Below, piece after piece: positions 36,791-49,667 of a DNA stretch of 64,000 nt. Every line of letters begins with the position of its first letter. Positions within the stretch are counted from its first letter, which is position 1. Source of the stretch: Galaxea fascicularis (taxonomy: Eukaryota > Cnidaria > Anthozoa > Scleractinia > Euphylliidae); the NCBI GenBank assembly GCA_948470475.1, contig OX419345.1:3316075-3380074 (forward strand), written 5' to 3'. Position numbers and translations under genes: made by a program. A model generated the notes under the pieces. The model worked only from the letters and a program-made list of their open reading frames with translations, was not told where the DNA came from and ran no database searches.

Positions 36791-37898
36791 ACCCGCGCTA
36801 AGTTTGTATCAAGGAGATGAAGCCTAATAAGTTGTATTGCATTATTGTATTATTTTTAGTGGGCCTTAAATGGTGGTTACATAATCGCTATTATAATCCA
36901 AAAAATCAAAAATTACTCTCACGCGATGGATCTAAACACCGACGTCACGTGACTGGATATGCCCCAGCTAAAGCCTGGGAATATCCACCGGTGATATTCC
37001 CCAAATGCGTCTCGCGAAAAATAAGTCAAGGATGACAAAGACTATAGCCTCCATTTGGCTTTAAAAATATGCTTGGACACTTTTCCTTGGACATTATCAG
37101 TTCCTCGAATCTTACAGTTTTCCTCGAGCTTCGCTCTAAGAAATCTGTTCGCTTCTCGGAACAAATAATGTCCGCGGACAAATATCCGAACTATTTTCTC
37201 GCCAAATGAAGAATATTGTTTATACAACCACCAACAGCGATACGTGTATTCCGTTGCAAATATTACACGATCTTACCTAACTGAACCGACCTCTATCAAT
37301 ATCCACCATAAACTAAATTTGAAGTCAATTACTCATTCATTCATTAGATTTCAATTACTTACGCTGGCGTTTTCAGTTAGCGGAATAATTTGAGAAAACA
37401 ATAAGATCTAAGGCAACCCTTTATACTTTTTCCGGTAGCTCCATTTGAACGCAAACTTTGACAAAGTTAATTTAACAAAGTTTATAGAGGACTGTAAATG
37501 AGCAAAAGTCAATCAAATGCTTTTCTCCGCGCACGAGAAACAAAAAGAAAGGCCATTTACAAAAAATGAATAGAGCTAACTCAGTTAACATCAACTGCAG
37601 GGATTTAACTGGCTCTCAAACAAGAATGATGACTTTATTTACTATTAATATTAGGATTCATCAAGTTCCCTATTCAAGTCTATTTATTATTATTATCTAT
37701 CATTTATTTTAATCTATACCTATGGTAGCTTTCCTGTAATTAAGCTTCGGAGTGATTGCAATTATGATTCTTTTTAGTTTATAACTTATTTTACATATCT
37801 TAGATAGTTTCATAGCAGGTCCACATCAGCTCATAGCTGCCGATACAACTATTACTTTAGTAATTTTTGTAATCTCAACCTGCTTTATCAAATAAAGA

Positions 37899-37920
37899 AT
37901 TGATTGATTGATTGATTGAT
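37899..37920. repeat. (ATTG)n microsatellite after AATAAAG
   Basis: AATAAAGAATTGATTGATTG and on: a short tandem tail next to a poly(A)-like signal. It may be the 3' end of an old non-LTR retroelement lying to its left. Nothing coding was found with it. Confidence 0.4.
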
Positions 37921-39196
37921 AAATCCTCGTAAAGTTTAAACAGTCATAAACCTCTCAAAAATTTCGAGTTATCGACGGCCCCATGGTTGGTTACTTCCGT
38001 TTCAACACATTTAGTCCAAAATCTTTCTAATTTAACATCAATCCTCCGCTAAAGAGCTTATAAAACCCAAGAGTAAGAAAGCCTAACCAGTAATTATTCT
38101 GTGACTTAATATCCTGGTTTAGATGAAAACAAAAAAAGTCTTTAGATCTACTGTGGGCGAAATGTTCGTAGGATATATGCATGCAGCCAATCAAAATTAA
38201 ACAAATAGAATAGAAGGTTTTAGAAACATACAGTAGAGGGGGGAGGTACATACGTTTTAGCTTGCTGAAATGTTTTCGTGGATAACATGCCTCGTTGTTG
38301 TAGTCAGTCTAATATTAGGCTGATATACTCAACATCTAAAGACAGATATTTAAGTAATCCGCCTTGGCTGGCGTCACCAGCTTTAGTTTTACGTAAATAA
38401 TTCGACTACCTCTGACAAAATTCTCAAAGAAAATATGGTCACTATATACGAAGGTAGTCACAAATTTGTCGATATCCTTTTTATACTGCATATATCTGAC
38501 TACTATGTGGATGACAATAAGATTTCAAAGGTTCTTGGTAGTTCCCCAATTTAAAGAGAGCACTTCTGATCAGTGTCACTATAAACGATCAGATTATTAG
38601 ACGGCAAATCACACCAACTTCAAAATGGTGGACAGTTTTGTGCACTTCTAAAGCTGTTTGGCTTTTCAGCTGTGTAAAACAATTAGGATCACTTGCCATT
38701 CAACTTTCAAGGAAATGAACTTGGAATAAGGGATACACATATCACTAGTGACAATGTTGAGGGATATACGCTAATCTCCAGTGATATGTGTGGACTACTG
38801 GTACAAATGCAATATCTAATTAGATCAACAAAACATCCTCTTCCTTTCACTTTTGTCCAATTCCAATGTAAGCTGTTACGTGATCCCTGAGTTGCTCAAG
38901 TACATGTTCTAAATAACACTCATTACGTGGTTGCTCTCTTTCATTCTGACTTCTTTCTCCTCGAAAAAATAATTACAAACGGCTTTGCTTATATTGCAGA
39001 CATAACAAGTTTTAACGGATATTCTCTCGAGCCATGATTTCATGAATATAAATAATCACCTTAGCAATATCCTTAAATCTCAAATAGACTTTTCTCCCAG
39101 GGTTATTTACAATTCAGAAATGATCAAAGTCCTTGGCTAATTAAATTTCGAGTTTCTTTGTTGCGTAAGAGTTAAATATAACACTGGAGGCAAGGA

Positions 39197-39202
39197 TATA
39201 AG
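39197..39202 (+). promoter_or_regulatory. TATA-like box, gene D
   Basis: GATATAAGAC 49 bp before the ATG. Confidence 0.55.
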
Positions 39203-39245
39203 ACTGGAGATCAGAGTAGTAATCAGAAACAGAACGATAGAGGAG

Positions 39246-40788
39246 ATGGCACGGGCGCTTTACATTGCGATTTTCATCTTCGCTGGTTTTACTTTTCTGA
39301 CGGTACAAGCCGAAGAGGAAAATACATCAACAAGTGATGAGGTGATTGATGTCGCGCTGAAGAGTGCAGGCGACGAAGCCGCTTTGAGAAGCAAGGGACA
39401 ATTTCAGGAGAATTTGGTGGACGTAGGAAACGGTCAGTATTTTATGATTTTCAAATTTGTGTGCACCGCTATAAGTCGTCGTACTCATAGTTGAAACACG
39501 TTTCCTAGAAGGAGTTAACACTGGGTAAAAAGTTAACGTTTAACCTAATATGCTATCATTAACTGTGTAAAGGTTTTTGTATTATAGCCAGTCATGCTTC
39601 AAATACACCCCGCCAGAATCCTTTCGTTACAATCTTGCCGTCAAGGGACGAAACTCGCAGATTTTTCTTTCAGTTGTATCACATAAACTAATCGAGTTTG
39701 CAAGTTTTTACTTTTTACTTTTTAACCGAACACAAAAAAATTTATTCTCACGCCAAACGACAAATCATGGGCCAGTATCAGTAATCACCAAAAGTGTATT
39801 ATTTTCCAGTCGTGATTGATCGAGCCAAACTTTAAACACTTGTTTACTATATTAAAAATTACCACTTACAGTCACGACTTTTCAAAAGACGGCCCTTTTA
39901 CTTATATTATCGAGTTCGCGATGTCTGTTGACTTTGGCAACAGAAAAGCTCTCTTGTTCTGAGGTGAGAGATAAAAACTTGGTCAAGGATAAAAAATTAA
40001 CTTCCTTATCCTTAGAACACGATAATCGGTGTCCTTTTAATTAAGTTAAGGGCATACTTCATCTCGTATTGGTACATGCGTTAACAATCTCGTACCCAGC
40101 CCCCACCCCTTCCGGTTTCGATCTCTTCCACTTTTCGAGAGGACCATGAGAACGAGTTTCAAACGCTGTTTGAAAGTCGCTAAAGAGGAACGTCTCGCAT
40201 TTTTTGTTGACAACCGCACTAAGGGTGTGCACGATTTGTAACGTATTCTAATTAGTTTTACAAATTTCCCAGCAGTATTTTTCAATACGATAGTTTAAAC
40301 TCATCGTTTATTTCTGTTAACTTTACATTACATTTCTTAGAGCAAAGCAAATTTCAGAAAAGGAAAAATCAATGTTTCTGGTGAAGGAGCATTTTTTTAC
40401 CAACCAGATTGGTGAACGGGACTGATTTTATCACTTATTACATTCATTTTGAAATCACTCATCATTCATGATATCTGTGCAATTTATTCCCACATTGCAT
40501 CATTTTTTGCTCTAACTCACATCCTTTTTTTAAGGCCATCAAAATTCAAAACTGGTTTTCCTGAATTGAACATTAAATAAATATTAATATTGACAAATAA
40601 CTAAGTGATTTCAAAATGGGTGTAATAAAGTGGTAATTGAACTTCGTGTCGTGCAATTCGTATCAGGTAATCACATGATTCCGAGTGCAATTTGGAATAA
40701 ATAAGTACGAGTAAATGTTTTCATAGACCAACAAAATTGCACGAGCCCGTAGGGCGAGTGCAATTTGTGGTCTTGAAAAAATTTACAA

Positions 40789-40824
<36 letters not shown>

Positions 40825-42266
40825 GTGATTACTTATTAATAATACACTTGAAAAAATAGGCTACTTATAAAGCTTCAGCCCATACATTGATGACTACTGA
40901 GGTACGCAGAAGGCATTGCCCTCGATCTTCCGAAACTTGGAGAAGCTTCGAAAATATCTGGAGATCATTGGAAGTGTTCGGGTAATCTTTGGAAATCTTC
41001 GGTAGTGTTCGGGTAATCGTCGGTAATCTTCGGAAGTGTTCGGGTGATCGTCGGGAATCGTAGGAAGCATTTGGGTGATCTTCGGAAGTGTTCAGCGATC
41101 TTCGGAAATCTTCGTGTGGTCTTCGGAAGGTTTCGCACGATATTCGGTGATCTTCGAAATACATCGGTTGGTCTTCGGAAATCTTCGAGTCTACGTTTTA
41201 ACTTCGGAAATCTTCGTTGTAATTTGCACTTGTGTTACACTTTTTTGCACTGGTGTTACACTTTCTGCACTTTGTTACACTTGAACTGCGCTGCTCTCAG
41301 CCAATCACAATCGAGTAATTTTTCCAAGTGTATTATTATGGTCTAAAATCATACTTGTGATTTCAAATCGAAATCGCGCTGCGCGCTCGTTCGATTTCAC
41401 GCGTATGATTTCAGACCAAATTGCACTCCACTCCCGATCAGTTCAATTACCATTATAAATCTCTTTCAAATAGAAAATTTCCTGGCACGAAATCATCAGG
41501 CAATGATGGTTTGACCACCACCATCTGCTTCACTCCGCCATTTCCACAACACGGTTCACACTGTGTTTAGGAAATTATTACGAGCGCTTTTATAAAACAG
41601 TGAATGAGTCGTTTTCTTGTTTGCTGGTACGTTGTATCGCAGAATATCATTTCCGGATAAAAAGATCCTCTCGAATTTGTACAGTCGCTCGACGGTCAAC
41701 TCTTCTTTTTTGGAAAATCTTCTTTCAACCGGGCATCATAGCGCCGCTACATTGCCTCTTGCCGGGAGGTTTATTTACAAAATATATACCTCGATCTGAC
41801 CTTTTTTTTTGCGCGCGCGCGTTTCTTCAAATATATAAAAATGATAAATTAGATGCTGTAATAATGAGGAGTAATGTAATATTTTCCAGACAAGAGGACG
41901 GTCATCATACGTCCATACAAGCCACCAAAACGGTGTAAAGGTAAGAGGAACAGCCCCACATGCTGCGCTGGATTTGTCATCGATGTACCAAAGCGGAAAA
42001 CGTGCTGCCGAGGACGCATTGTACTGAAAAGTTTGGCCAACTATTTGTGCCCGCGGCCAAAGGTCAGTGCTAACTGTGGACGCTATCTGTACAACAGGAT
42101 ACAATCCCAGTGCTGCCACCGCATGGTGATTCCCAGAAGCGCCCCATGCAAACTCCGACGCTGTGGGAAAAAACACTATATCACCTACGGTTTTCATTGC
42201 TGTCGTGGAAAAGTTCTTCGCAATTACCAAAAATGTCCCAAACTTTTTATCATTAGAAAAGGCTAA
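39246..42266 (+). CDS. Gene D: short galaxin-family secreted protein, two exons, four CC motifs
   Basis: Exons 39246-39432 and 41890-42266 join in phase 1 to give 188 codons including stop. Exon 1 encodes a signal peptide (IAIFIFAGFTFLTVQA, cleavage before EEEN) and a short acidic stretch. Exon 2 starts DKRTVIIRPYKPPKRC and has four CC pairs, in CCRGRIVLKS, SQCCHRMVIPR and similar units. The same N-terminal block (IRPY, then CCRGRIVLKS, then CC-x-x-VIPR) recurs in genes E and F, so the three form one subfamily. The exon 1 donor g|GTCAGT is shared with both. D is the shortest and ends after the block that E and F continue past, with a clean TAA. It could be a natural short form or a gene that lost its 3' units. 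No small acidic exons like those of B and C were found in the 2.4-kb intron. Confidence 0.78.
40668..40833. mobile_element. Foldback element
   Basis: TAATCACATGATT with GTGCAATTTGGAATAAATAA is mirrored by TTATTTATTCCAAATTGCAC and AATCATGTGATTA. Confidence 0.6.
40838..41337. repeat. Inverted-repeat element with an internal minisatellite
   Basis: Ends are AATAATACACTTGAAAAA and TTTTTCCAAGTGTATTATT. Inside, about 40925-41215, short imperfect units built on CTTCGGAAGTGTTCGGGTGA repeat many times. Frames are open across it on both strands, as expected of a repeat; none is a gene. The neighbouring 41340-41455 also has foldback sequence. Confidence 0.6.
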
Positions 42267-45200
42267 TTTTCCATGTACCAGGCTAGCGTTAACATGAATA
42301 TCTCATTTTGGACTGGGATGGAGATTTCCGAGTGAGGGATTCTAGGATTGTCTGCGTAAAAGCTGCTCCTCTTTTGGTATTCTTTGATATCAGATCAGAT
42401 GATTTTCTGGACGTATTTGTAGGAAAACAGTGGAAAACAGCTCTCTTCAGTAGGTCGAATTCCCCAAGCAATCCCACAATCCCTCGCGCGATCAATCGAT
42501 CCCAGGCTACTATCGTTTTTTTTAAAGTAACAAACTCTTGCGATGAGCAGAGGCATATACAGACGCAGCTTTTTACCTTTGTGAACAGTGCATGACGAGA
42601 CCATACTTGTTGACGTGGTTTTTAGGGCCTTTATACAAGTTCAGGGACCCGTTTCTCGAAAGTCCCGAAAACTTTTCGGGCCCGAAAAGCTATTTCTAAA
42701 ACTGCGAACCGCTTATTCTATAAAGCTGGTCTTTTACTGTGATTTCAAGATACGAAAGGGCAAATTTGTTGCAAAATTTTATGCCTGGAAACGTCTCCGT
42801 TTTTATGATGTAAAGGAAATCGTGGCATCCGAAATAGGCTCGAAAAGTTACGGGACTTTCGAGAAACGGGCCCTAGGACCGAGTTGGTCGAAGCATGCTT
42901 AGCGCTAATGATTGGTTAATTTATATTGAAACCTATAGATTTGTCATGGTATTTAACCCGAGATAACGCTAACCGTCACCGCGTACGTTTTCACGTCTGC
43001 ATTTATGCTTGCGTTTATGGCTAACTTTGGCTCTATCATATATGCTCAATCACAGTGGAGTATAGATTGCCAGGCTCATCTGCTCATATCTGGTAATTTC
43101 ATAGTTGTACGTTAAAGATGATATTCAAATCAAAGAAATAAATAAATAAAAGAAGGCCGGAGAAGGGCATGCACAAAACAAAACACTTTTGTCCTGCACT
43201 CTTAAAGAAAATGATAAAGCAAAGATTTGAGTGGATTGATTTGCGCTGAGATGCCATCCTTTTCTTGTAACGCTAGAGAAAAACGACCCAGACAAATGTC
43301 TCGACATATAATTAGCTTTGCCTCGCCTGGGATAAACACAAAAGATGCCATCGATTGTCAATATGCGTGAATCCTTTAAGTGTATCAGTTCCCAATCCCT
43401 TTTCTTCCCTTGTGAAAGGAAGGGGAGCTGGGTAGAGTCTAGGAATAGTGCTGCATCACTTTGTTTCGCTCCCAGTCTTCTTGAGCGTATAACCCAAAGT
43501 AATGTCACCCTTGCCGCAACGCTTATCAAAAGCATTTCCATTGTAATGCAGGAGACCAAGCCTGTAAGGAAGCTAGTTCAAGGTTTAAGACTGTGTCAAT
43601 AGACACCTCTTATTTAATCTTCCTCTGGAACAAACCAGTAAGGATCTCTCACAGTATACCTTCATTCGTCTTCTGGCAGGTGTAAACCCCACCTTCCCCG
43701 CGGAGTCGTAGTGGTGTTAAGCTTATTAGATAACCTAATAGTATCATTCTCGGAAAGACACAATCTGATGATTTGGTGCACACATCCTCATACCCAGAGC
43801 AGTACGACTTTGAGGATAAGCGGTAGAGCCTTAAGCCTTCGCGCTCAATTAACAAGCCTCGAGTGTTTTGGGATCTTGAAAGGGGATCCATCTGACGAAA
43901 TAACGAGTTTGATTTTTAAACGCATAAATATATCACAACGCCATAAGACTACGTGAAATCAGGGGATGCCATTGCAGGAATGAAACATCCATGGTCACTC
44001 TAAATTCTTTGGATAGTTTCCTTGTAGTGCACCTCCAATGCTGTGATTAATTTGCTTGATTTTCAAACTTTTATTTGTTACTGATCCAGTGCAGCAAACC
44101 ATATTCAGAAAAGACGTTGAATATAATGCCTTGTTTTCCTAGAAATTGCCTGAAATGTTCATGTCTGTGGATTTGGATCAAATCAAGTAAGTTAACATAG
44201 TTTGTGTATAGTCTCTACTAAAAACACTCCCTGTCGCGTTCACAGCACGGCAGACACGGGGTGTAGCGTAGTTGGGTTCGCCAGGTCAACCACAATGCCG
44301 TAAGAGATGGGCCGCGGACTCTTAAGTACTTTTTATTGACCTTAATCGAGAATCAGGCTAGCCGACTTCTTACAACAGTTGCGGTAAAAACTAAAAAGAA
44401 AACGCACGATTGTCTAAGCCAAAGAAACCAACTAAATTACAAATCTGATGAGGGAAAGCGAAACGAAAAACTGACAGAAACGTAACGATCGTGACTTACG
44501 TCTGATCTTGACTCCTGGGGTAAGAAAACTCCAAGTTGTGAGAAAACTCCTATAAAACTCCTATAAAACTCCTGCTCCTGGGACAACTCCTTAAAAACTA
44601 AAATGTTCGCGTGGAAAAAGACCTAATATACTATAATGACGTAAAGGAAACTAAACTGATACAACTCTTTGTGCGGCTAGCCAAAAAAGGGTATTTTATA
44701 ATCACGCAATCAAAACGAAACAAGGCCACAATTCAAGAAAACAAAAAGTCATTAAATGTTTCTAAGCGTTCTTTGTACGGTAACGTGACACTCCCCTTGT
44801 CCGGCCCACGCCATCCTCCGACTTCCGGCAGCCACAAATAAATAGCTAGGTTTATTTTGGAACTGCGGAATTGTACAAAATAACAGGATATTGCAGGGAT
44901 ATAGAATTTGCGTCCCCAGTGTGTACAATGTGGCGAAAAAATGTCGGTAAGGAAGGCTATCTTCCTATTTCAAGACACTTCTGAATCTTGTTTATCCTTT
45001 TCTTTCTCTTTTTCGTTTGGCATTATTTTAGTGAATCAAAACGGAAGCTCCATTTCATATCCATGTCTAAGGTTTTAGTTGCTGTTCTGTCGAAGAATCA
45101 GTATCGTTTGCAACCGTTCTTCTAACAATCTTAGTTTCCCAATTTTCCGGCAGTGATTTGAACTCCTTTCGTGTTGTTCACTTCACTGTACTTTGTGGCT

Positions 45201-45736
45201 TCCCTTAAACTGAAACAAAACGTACATTGAAAACATTTCTATCGATAGGACAATATGATAATTTTTTAAACTAATATTGTCAAAAACAATATTTGGCCGT
45301 TTACAACAACAACAGATCTCTAGTTCGACTGTGTGTTTCGCACCTGATACTGATGCAAAAAGAAAATCCTTGCTGCTAGGATGTTGTTTTATGTTTCCGT
45401 ACTGTCTTTTGGGAGGAAATTTTTAAAAATTCCGCCAGTTAGGATGGATCTTAAAAGATCCACACACAGGGGGCATTTGTGCATTCGAACTAATACTAAC
45501 ACCCCGATAGTTGACAACTGTTTACAATTTGCGCAAAACTTGCTGAAACGGTAAGTTTAAAGAAAAGTAGAAAAACTGAGCGTGTCCAAATGTAGGCGGC
45601 CTCAAAATAGATCTGCCACGCTAACCAAAAATAAACTGACGGGGAGGCGCACTTGTACGCACAATAACTTGTCATTTCCGAAGTGTATTGGTTATATTTC
45701 GCCCACTCCTTCAAAGAAAGCATTGTAGCAAAAGAA
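42267..45736. other. Gene-free interval between genes D and E
   Basis: Holds the MITE at 42644-42873 and a short tandem CTCCTATAAAA block near 44545-44575. Frames up to 144 codons are present but have no recognisable domain and no typical start context. Confidence 0.5.
42644..42873 (+). mobile_element. Short inverted-repeat element (MITE), copy 1
   Basis: A 230-bp unit with ends CCCGTTTCTCGAAAGTCCC and GGGACTTTCGAGAAACGGG. The interior has TTTTCGGGCCCGAAAAG. The same unit occurs inverted at 61993-62227. No target duplication was identified. Confidence 0.75.
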
Positions 45737-45743
45737 CATAAAG
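45737..45743 (+). promoter_or_regulatory. TATA-like box, gene E
   Basis: ACATAAAGAG about 45 bp before the ATG. It resembles ACATAAAAGAG at the same place in gene F. Confidence 0.45.
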
Positions 45744-45782
45744 AGATACGAGGTTACAAAATCAAGCTCTTGCAGCAGAAGG

Positions 45783-47561
45783 ATGGCGCCAAGACCGCGG
45801 GCTTACGTCGCTATTCTGTTCCTTGCCGTTACTGCTCCTCTGATAGTGAAAGCCGAACGTAAAGCTGAGGTTCAAATGCCGTTGTCCGCTGAGGACCGAA
45901 TTGAGGAAGCTAATTCGATGAAGAATTATACGCATCTTCAGGGCGACAGTGATTTCGTTCGAAATACTTCACTGGACAAACCTAAAAATGGTCAGTAAGT
46001 TTTACAGCTTCAGTGACGTTTAGTCCTTTGGAGAAATTTAGGAAAATTTTTAAGACATGCCCAGCAGGTCCTGCACTGCCAGAGAAAGCCCAAGACGATT
46101 TATAACGATCACTTAATGATATTTTTTGCTTGATTCTGTACATCCTTGCTAATCTGTGGCAAAATAGTTCTTGAATTTATCTCCAGCAATATGGACGGAA
46201 AGGCGCAGGTTTCTTTATCAATACGACAAAAAAATATAAATTTATACCGCGTTTGAGCGACCTATCAGCCACTGTAGCAATTTTAAGACAATTACCCAAT
46301 TCTGAGTATCATTTTCTTGAAGAGCGTTTTTTTTTTTTTTTTTTTGGCGTAATATAAGTTTAAGGTTGTTTTTCTGCAATTAAAATTTGTTTTGTGGCAT
46401 CACTCTTCGTAACAGTGATACAAATTGAAATATTGTAAACAAAAGAAGCCCATCTAAGCAAAATGAATTTGTTTTAATTTTATACCCAACTCAACAATGT
46501 CCAGTTAAATGTAAAACCATTCATGAGCGGAGACAAAAAGTCGTTCAACGGGTCTTCAACCAATTCGTATTAGGACTTGACACAGTCGCTCTTTTTTATC
46601 GCTCCGCTGTTTTATCGACACAGATCCAAATGTCAAAATTTTCATGATGTGACGCATCCAAACTATGATTTATGATAACCAAATTAAAAAAGCCCTCACT
46701 GTCGTAAATTCGTATTGAAGACAGTTGCACATTCATGTAGTCCCAGACTGCATATGTAATATATATGGTTCCTCAAACCAAAACGAAAAACAACAAATCG
46801 CACAAATAAAATTGCAGTATACGCTTGAATTCAAGCCCTTCAGCTTACGGTAAACGTAGAAAAGATCTACGAGTTGTACGTTACGTGTCATACGTATTGA
46901 TATTCTTGCAGACAAGCACAGGTTTCCCATCATTCGACCGTACAGTCCGCCCAAGCCTTGTTCATCCCGCAACAGTAGAAGGTGCTGTGGAGGTTATCTC
47001 ATTGAAAACCCCTCGCGAAAGAAATGTTGCCGAGGACGCATCGTGCTGAAGAGTTTGGTTCCATACCTGTGTCACCGTAACAAGCCCAGTCTGTGTGGTG
47101 GCCAACTCTATCACAGGAATCGAGATAAGTGTTGCTATCGTCACGTGATACCAAGACGCAGCAAATGTAGACGCCGACGATGTGGTCGTCGCCGCTATGT
47201 CACCCACACCCAACGTTGCTGCTACGGGCAAGTCCTTCCCAGATCTGCTACCTGTTCAGCGCCTAAGAATTTCCTGTGTGGAGGAGTTCGATTCAAGCCA
47301 CGGACTCATGAGTGTTGTTCTGGGAGGCTGATTCTCAAGTCAAAGCCAGTTCAGTGTTGCAAAGGTGTAGTCATAGCAGCAAACCTACCTTGCTTACGAA
47401 TCAAATTCATTTGTTCTGGGAAGCTTTATTATCCGGAGAAACACAAATGCTGCTCCGGTCGCTTGATTCCCAAGTCCCCACGTTCGGTTCATGTCATCCC
47501 CAGAAAGCAGTCTTGCAAAGCAACCTATAAAGTGGAAAGAATAACGAAAAAGAAGCCTTAG
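45783..47561 (+). CDS. Gene E: galaxin-family secreted protein, two exons, seven CC motifs
   Basis: Exons 45783-45990 and 46912-47561 join in phase 1 into 286 codons including stop. The first exon has a signal peptide (AYVAILFLAVTAPLIVKA) and a mixed-charge stretch with one likely N-glycosylation site (NYT) and another in RNTS. The second exon begins DKHRFPIIRPYSPPKPC and carries seven CC pairs, including CCRGRIVLKS, CCYRHVIPRRSKCRRRRC and CCSGRLIPKS. It matches genes D and F through the first four CC units and then has its own C-terminus, which ends in a basic tail (ERITKKKP). The stretch VQCCKGVVIAANLPC is atypical in spacing, which suggests a partial unit. A CATAAAG element lies about 45 bp upstream. 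No AATAAA was seen soon after the stop; ATTAAA at 47713-47718 is a possible substitute. Confidence 0.82.
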
Positions 47562-47841
47562 AAGAAAGACAAGGAAAATAACAAACCGAAGACAAAAAAT
47601 GATAGTAGTATGTGTTTTCTGATAAAAATGTGTGTCCAAATAGAAATAGTGACCTCTTCGCTAGATAAAGCTATGCGCTCTCCGGACGACTGAGGCCAGG
47701 TCGTGGTAGGTTATTAAATAAGAATCCACACTCGCAGAAACTCTGACAAGTAGGGGTATAGGTCATAATGACTAATGGGGCCGATGGAAATATGTACCCC
47801 GTAACTGTAGAAAAACTACCAGATCTTGCTTTATAGCCAGG

Positions 47842-47966
47842 GGCCGGTTCCTGAAAGGTGTAATAAGTATATTCCAGGAATAAATGTGCCTTATTCCAGG
47901 GATAACTAACTAAATAAGGCACATTTATCCCTGGAATAGAGTTATTACACCTTTAAGGAACCGGCC
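47842..47966. mobile_element. Foldback element downstream of gene E
   Basis: GGCCGGTTCCTGAAAGGTG is mirrored by CACCTTTAAGGAACCGGCC. Nearly the whole 125 bp is palindromic, with TTCCAGG/CCTGGAA and GTGCCTTAT/ATAAGGCAC inside. Confidence 0.7.
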
Positions 47967-48191
47967 TCTGGTTAGCAAAATCACTGCATATTGGCAATTT
48001 AAAAGCTTTAAGCTAGTCTTCCGTAAAAAGTATTCACTTAGCATTATAGAACTGAAGCCGAGTGCATCGCAGACTGTGAGTTTTTTCTACATAGCCTTCA
48101 TGCAGCTTTCCTACCCGCCCACGTCCAGGGCAGTTTTGATCTACTCGTCTTTGCAAAAGTGCAGTGTGTAAGGTGCATTTATTGTTTAGCC

Positions 48192-48797
48192 GGGGAGAGT
48201 TGAAAATACTGACCCCCCTCCGTGGAGTACCCCCCGGACTACTCCACGGACTACCTTACGGACTATCCCTCTTAAACTTAACCAAAATTACTTTCAGGAT
48301 GAAAAGATACAAGAAATGTACTTGGGAGATTACCTTCAGTCACCATATTGGTTACCGCCATTTTTGGGGGCCCATTCCTTCCTCATTAGCGGGTTTGCCA
48401 GTAAAGGAAATGGCGACCACTGAACTCGATTACTATACTGTAGGCATTTAAATCTAATAATTACAGATTCAAGAGACTGCGCACACGGAGCAAAGTGGAA
48501 ACATCTTGTTGACAAAGTTGATCAAACGTCTGAGAAAAGTCTTGACTAAGTTTCAGTGACTTTGACCGCGCCAGTAATAGAACTTATGACTTCAAATTGA
48601 GGGAAGAACGGGCCGAAAATGGTGGTAGCCAAGACGGCGACTGAAGTTGATATCCGAATTACGTTTCTTGTGTCTTTTTACATAAAAGCAATTTTGTTTG
48701 ATATTAGGAGGATTAGTCCATAGGGTAGTCCGTGGAGAAGTCCGGGGCGTTGTCCGCGGAGGGGTGGGGGGAGTGAGTCGGTCTTTTTAACTCTCCC
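48192..48797. mobile_element. Non-autonomous inverted-repeat element with 8-bp target duplication
   Basis: GTTTAGCC is at 48184-48191 and again at 48798-48805. Between them, ends beginning GGGGAGAGTTGAAAA are inverted for about 75 bp, including the CTCCACGGACTACC blocks. An 8-bp duplication fits hAT-type elements. The 95-codon frame within it spans the repeat arm and is not judged a gene. Confidence 0.75.
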
Positions 48798-49667
48798 GTT
48801 TAGCCGTAGGTTCTTCCCTTGTAGTCCTCGACCAGATGTAATGTTTTTCAATTGTTTGCACTTCCTGAAATCGCAAAAGTTGCAATAAACTGCCTGACCC
48901 CAAGCATTTGTGGCTTGCCATGAGTTTGGTGTTTACAGTTTTAGAGAGGTTACCACGCTTTGATGAAATCGAATTATTCAGCTGAAAATTCAATTTCGCA
49001 CATGGATACTAACCTCCTGAGTCCAGTTGTAAGTTCAAAGCGCGATTAGAGTGATCCGAACTTTAATTACAGTTTGATTACTGTTTAAACGAGATGTTCT
49101 CAAATGACATTCGCCTCCAAGTTAAACTTACCTTCTCTTTAGCCTAAAATAAGCTATAAAACATTCTCAACGTGTGACGGTGTGATATGAAACCGTAAAG
49201 GCTCCTAATAAATCATAATGCATTGCGCGCAACCATCGGGAAATCCGCCATTTCCATTGCCATAATCTTTGAGAAATTTTGGCTTGCGGTCCGCAATCTT
49301 CATTCATCCTTACAGCTGTAACCTATTTTTGGCTTAGATTGCCCTTATTACGACTTATTGTGGCTCACTATTTTATTGATTTGAGTCGATGGGACATACG
49401 ATGGCATCTCGCGCTCCATCGACGGGTAGGCCGAAACTTTTGGAGGGATTGAAGCGAACATTCCTTCGAGAGAAAAACTTTTGATCTCTGGGATCTAAGA
49501 AAAGAATTGAAGGTTTCAGTGTTAAAAGACTCAGCAATAGCCAGTTCGCTGAAATCTTGTTACATCAAAAAATTAAAGATCTTCGCTTGAAGTGCAGCTC
49601 CTACGCAATTAAAGAGGTGGAGGAAGTCAATTCAAGTGAGTTATAAAAACAAGTGCAGTTATGTAGT

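Larger units (their letters stand above)
33178..39196. other. Gene-free interval between genes C and D
   Basis: The end of duplicate copy 2 is at about 34882. Beyond it lie a G run near 34910, the old direct repeat, the SINE and the (ATTG)n tail. A small inverted repeat (ACACATATCACTAGTGA with CCAGTGATATGTGTG) is near 38726-38790. No gene recognised. Confidence 0.55.

Noticed and set aside
40865..41164. Minus-strand frame rich in FRR and SEDH-like repeats
   Set aside because: It is the translation of a minisatellite and open only because of the repeat.
43125..43559. Minus-strand frame of 144 codons
   Set aside because: No recognisable domain, composition like the surrounding non-coding DNA, and no promoter or poly(A) signal.
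44240..44840. Possible solo LTR
   Set aside because: No matching TG...CA ends, target duplication or primer site could be found.
49398..49640. MASRAPSTGRPKLLEGLKR frame as a gene
   Set aside because: It stops after about 27 codons and continues only with frameshifts. It may be decayed transposon coding sequence but is too short to assign.
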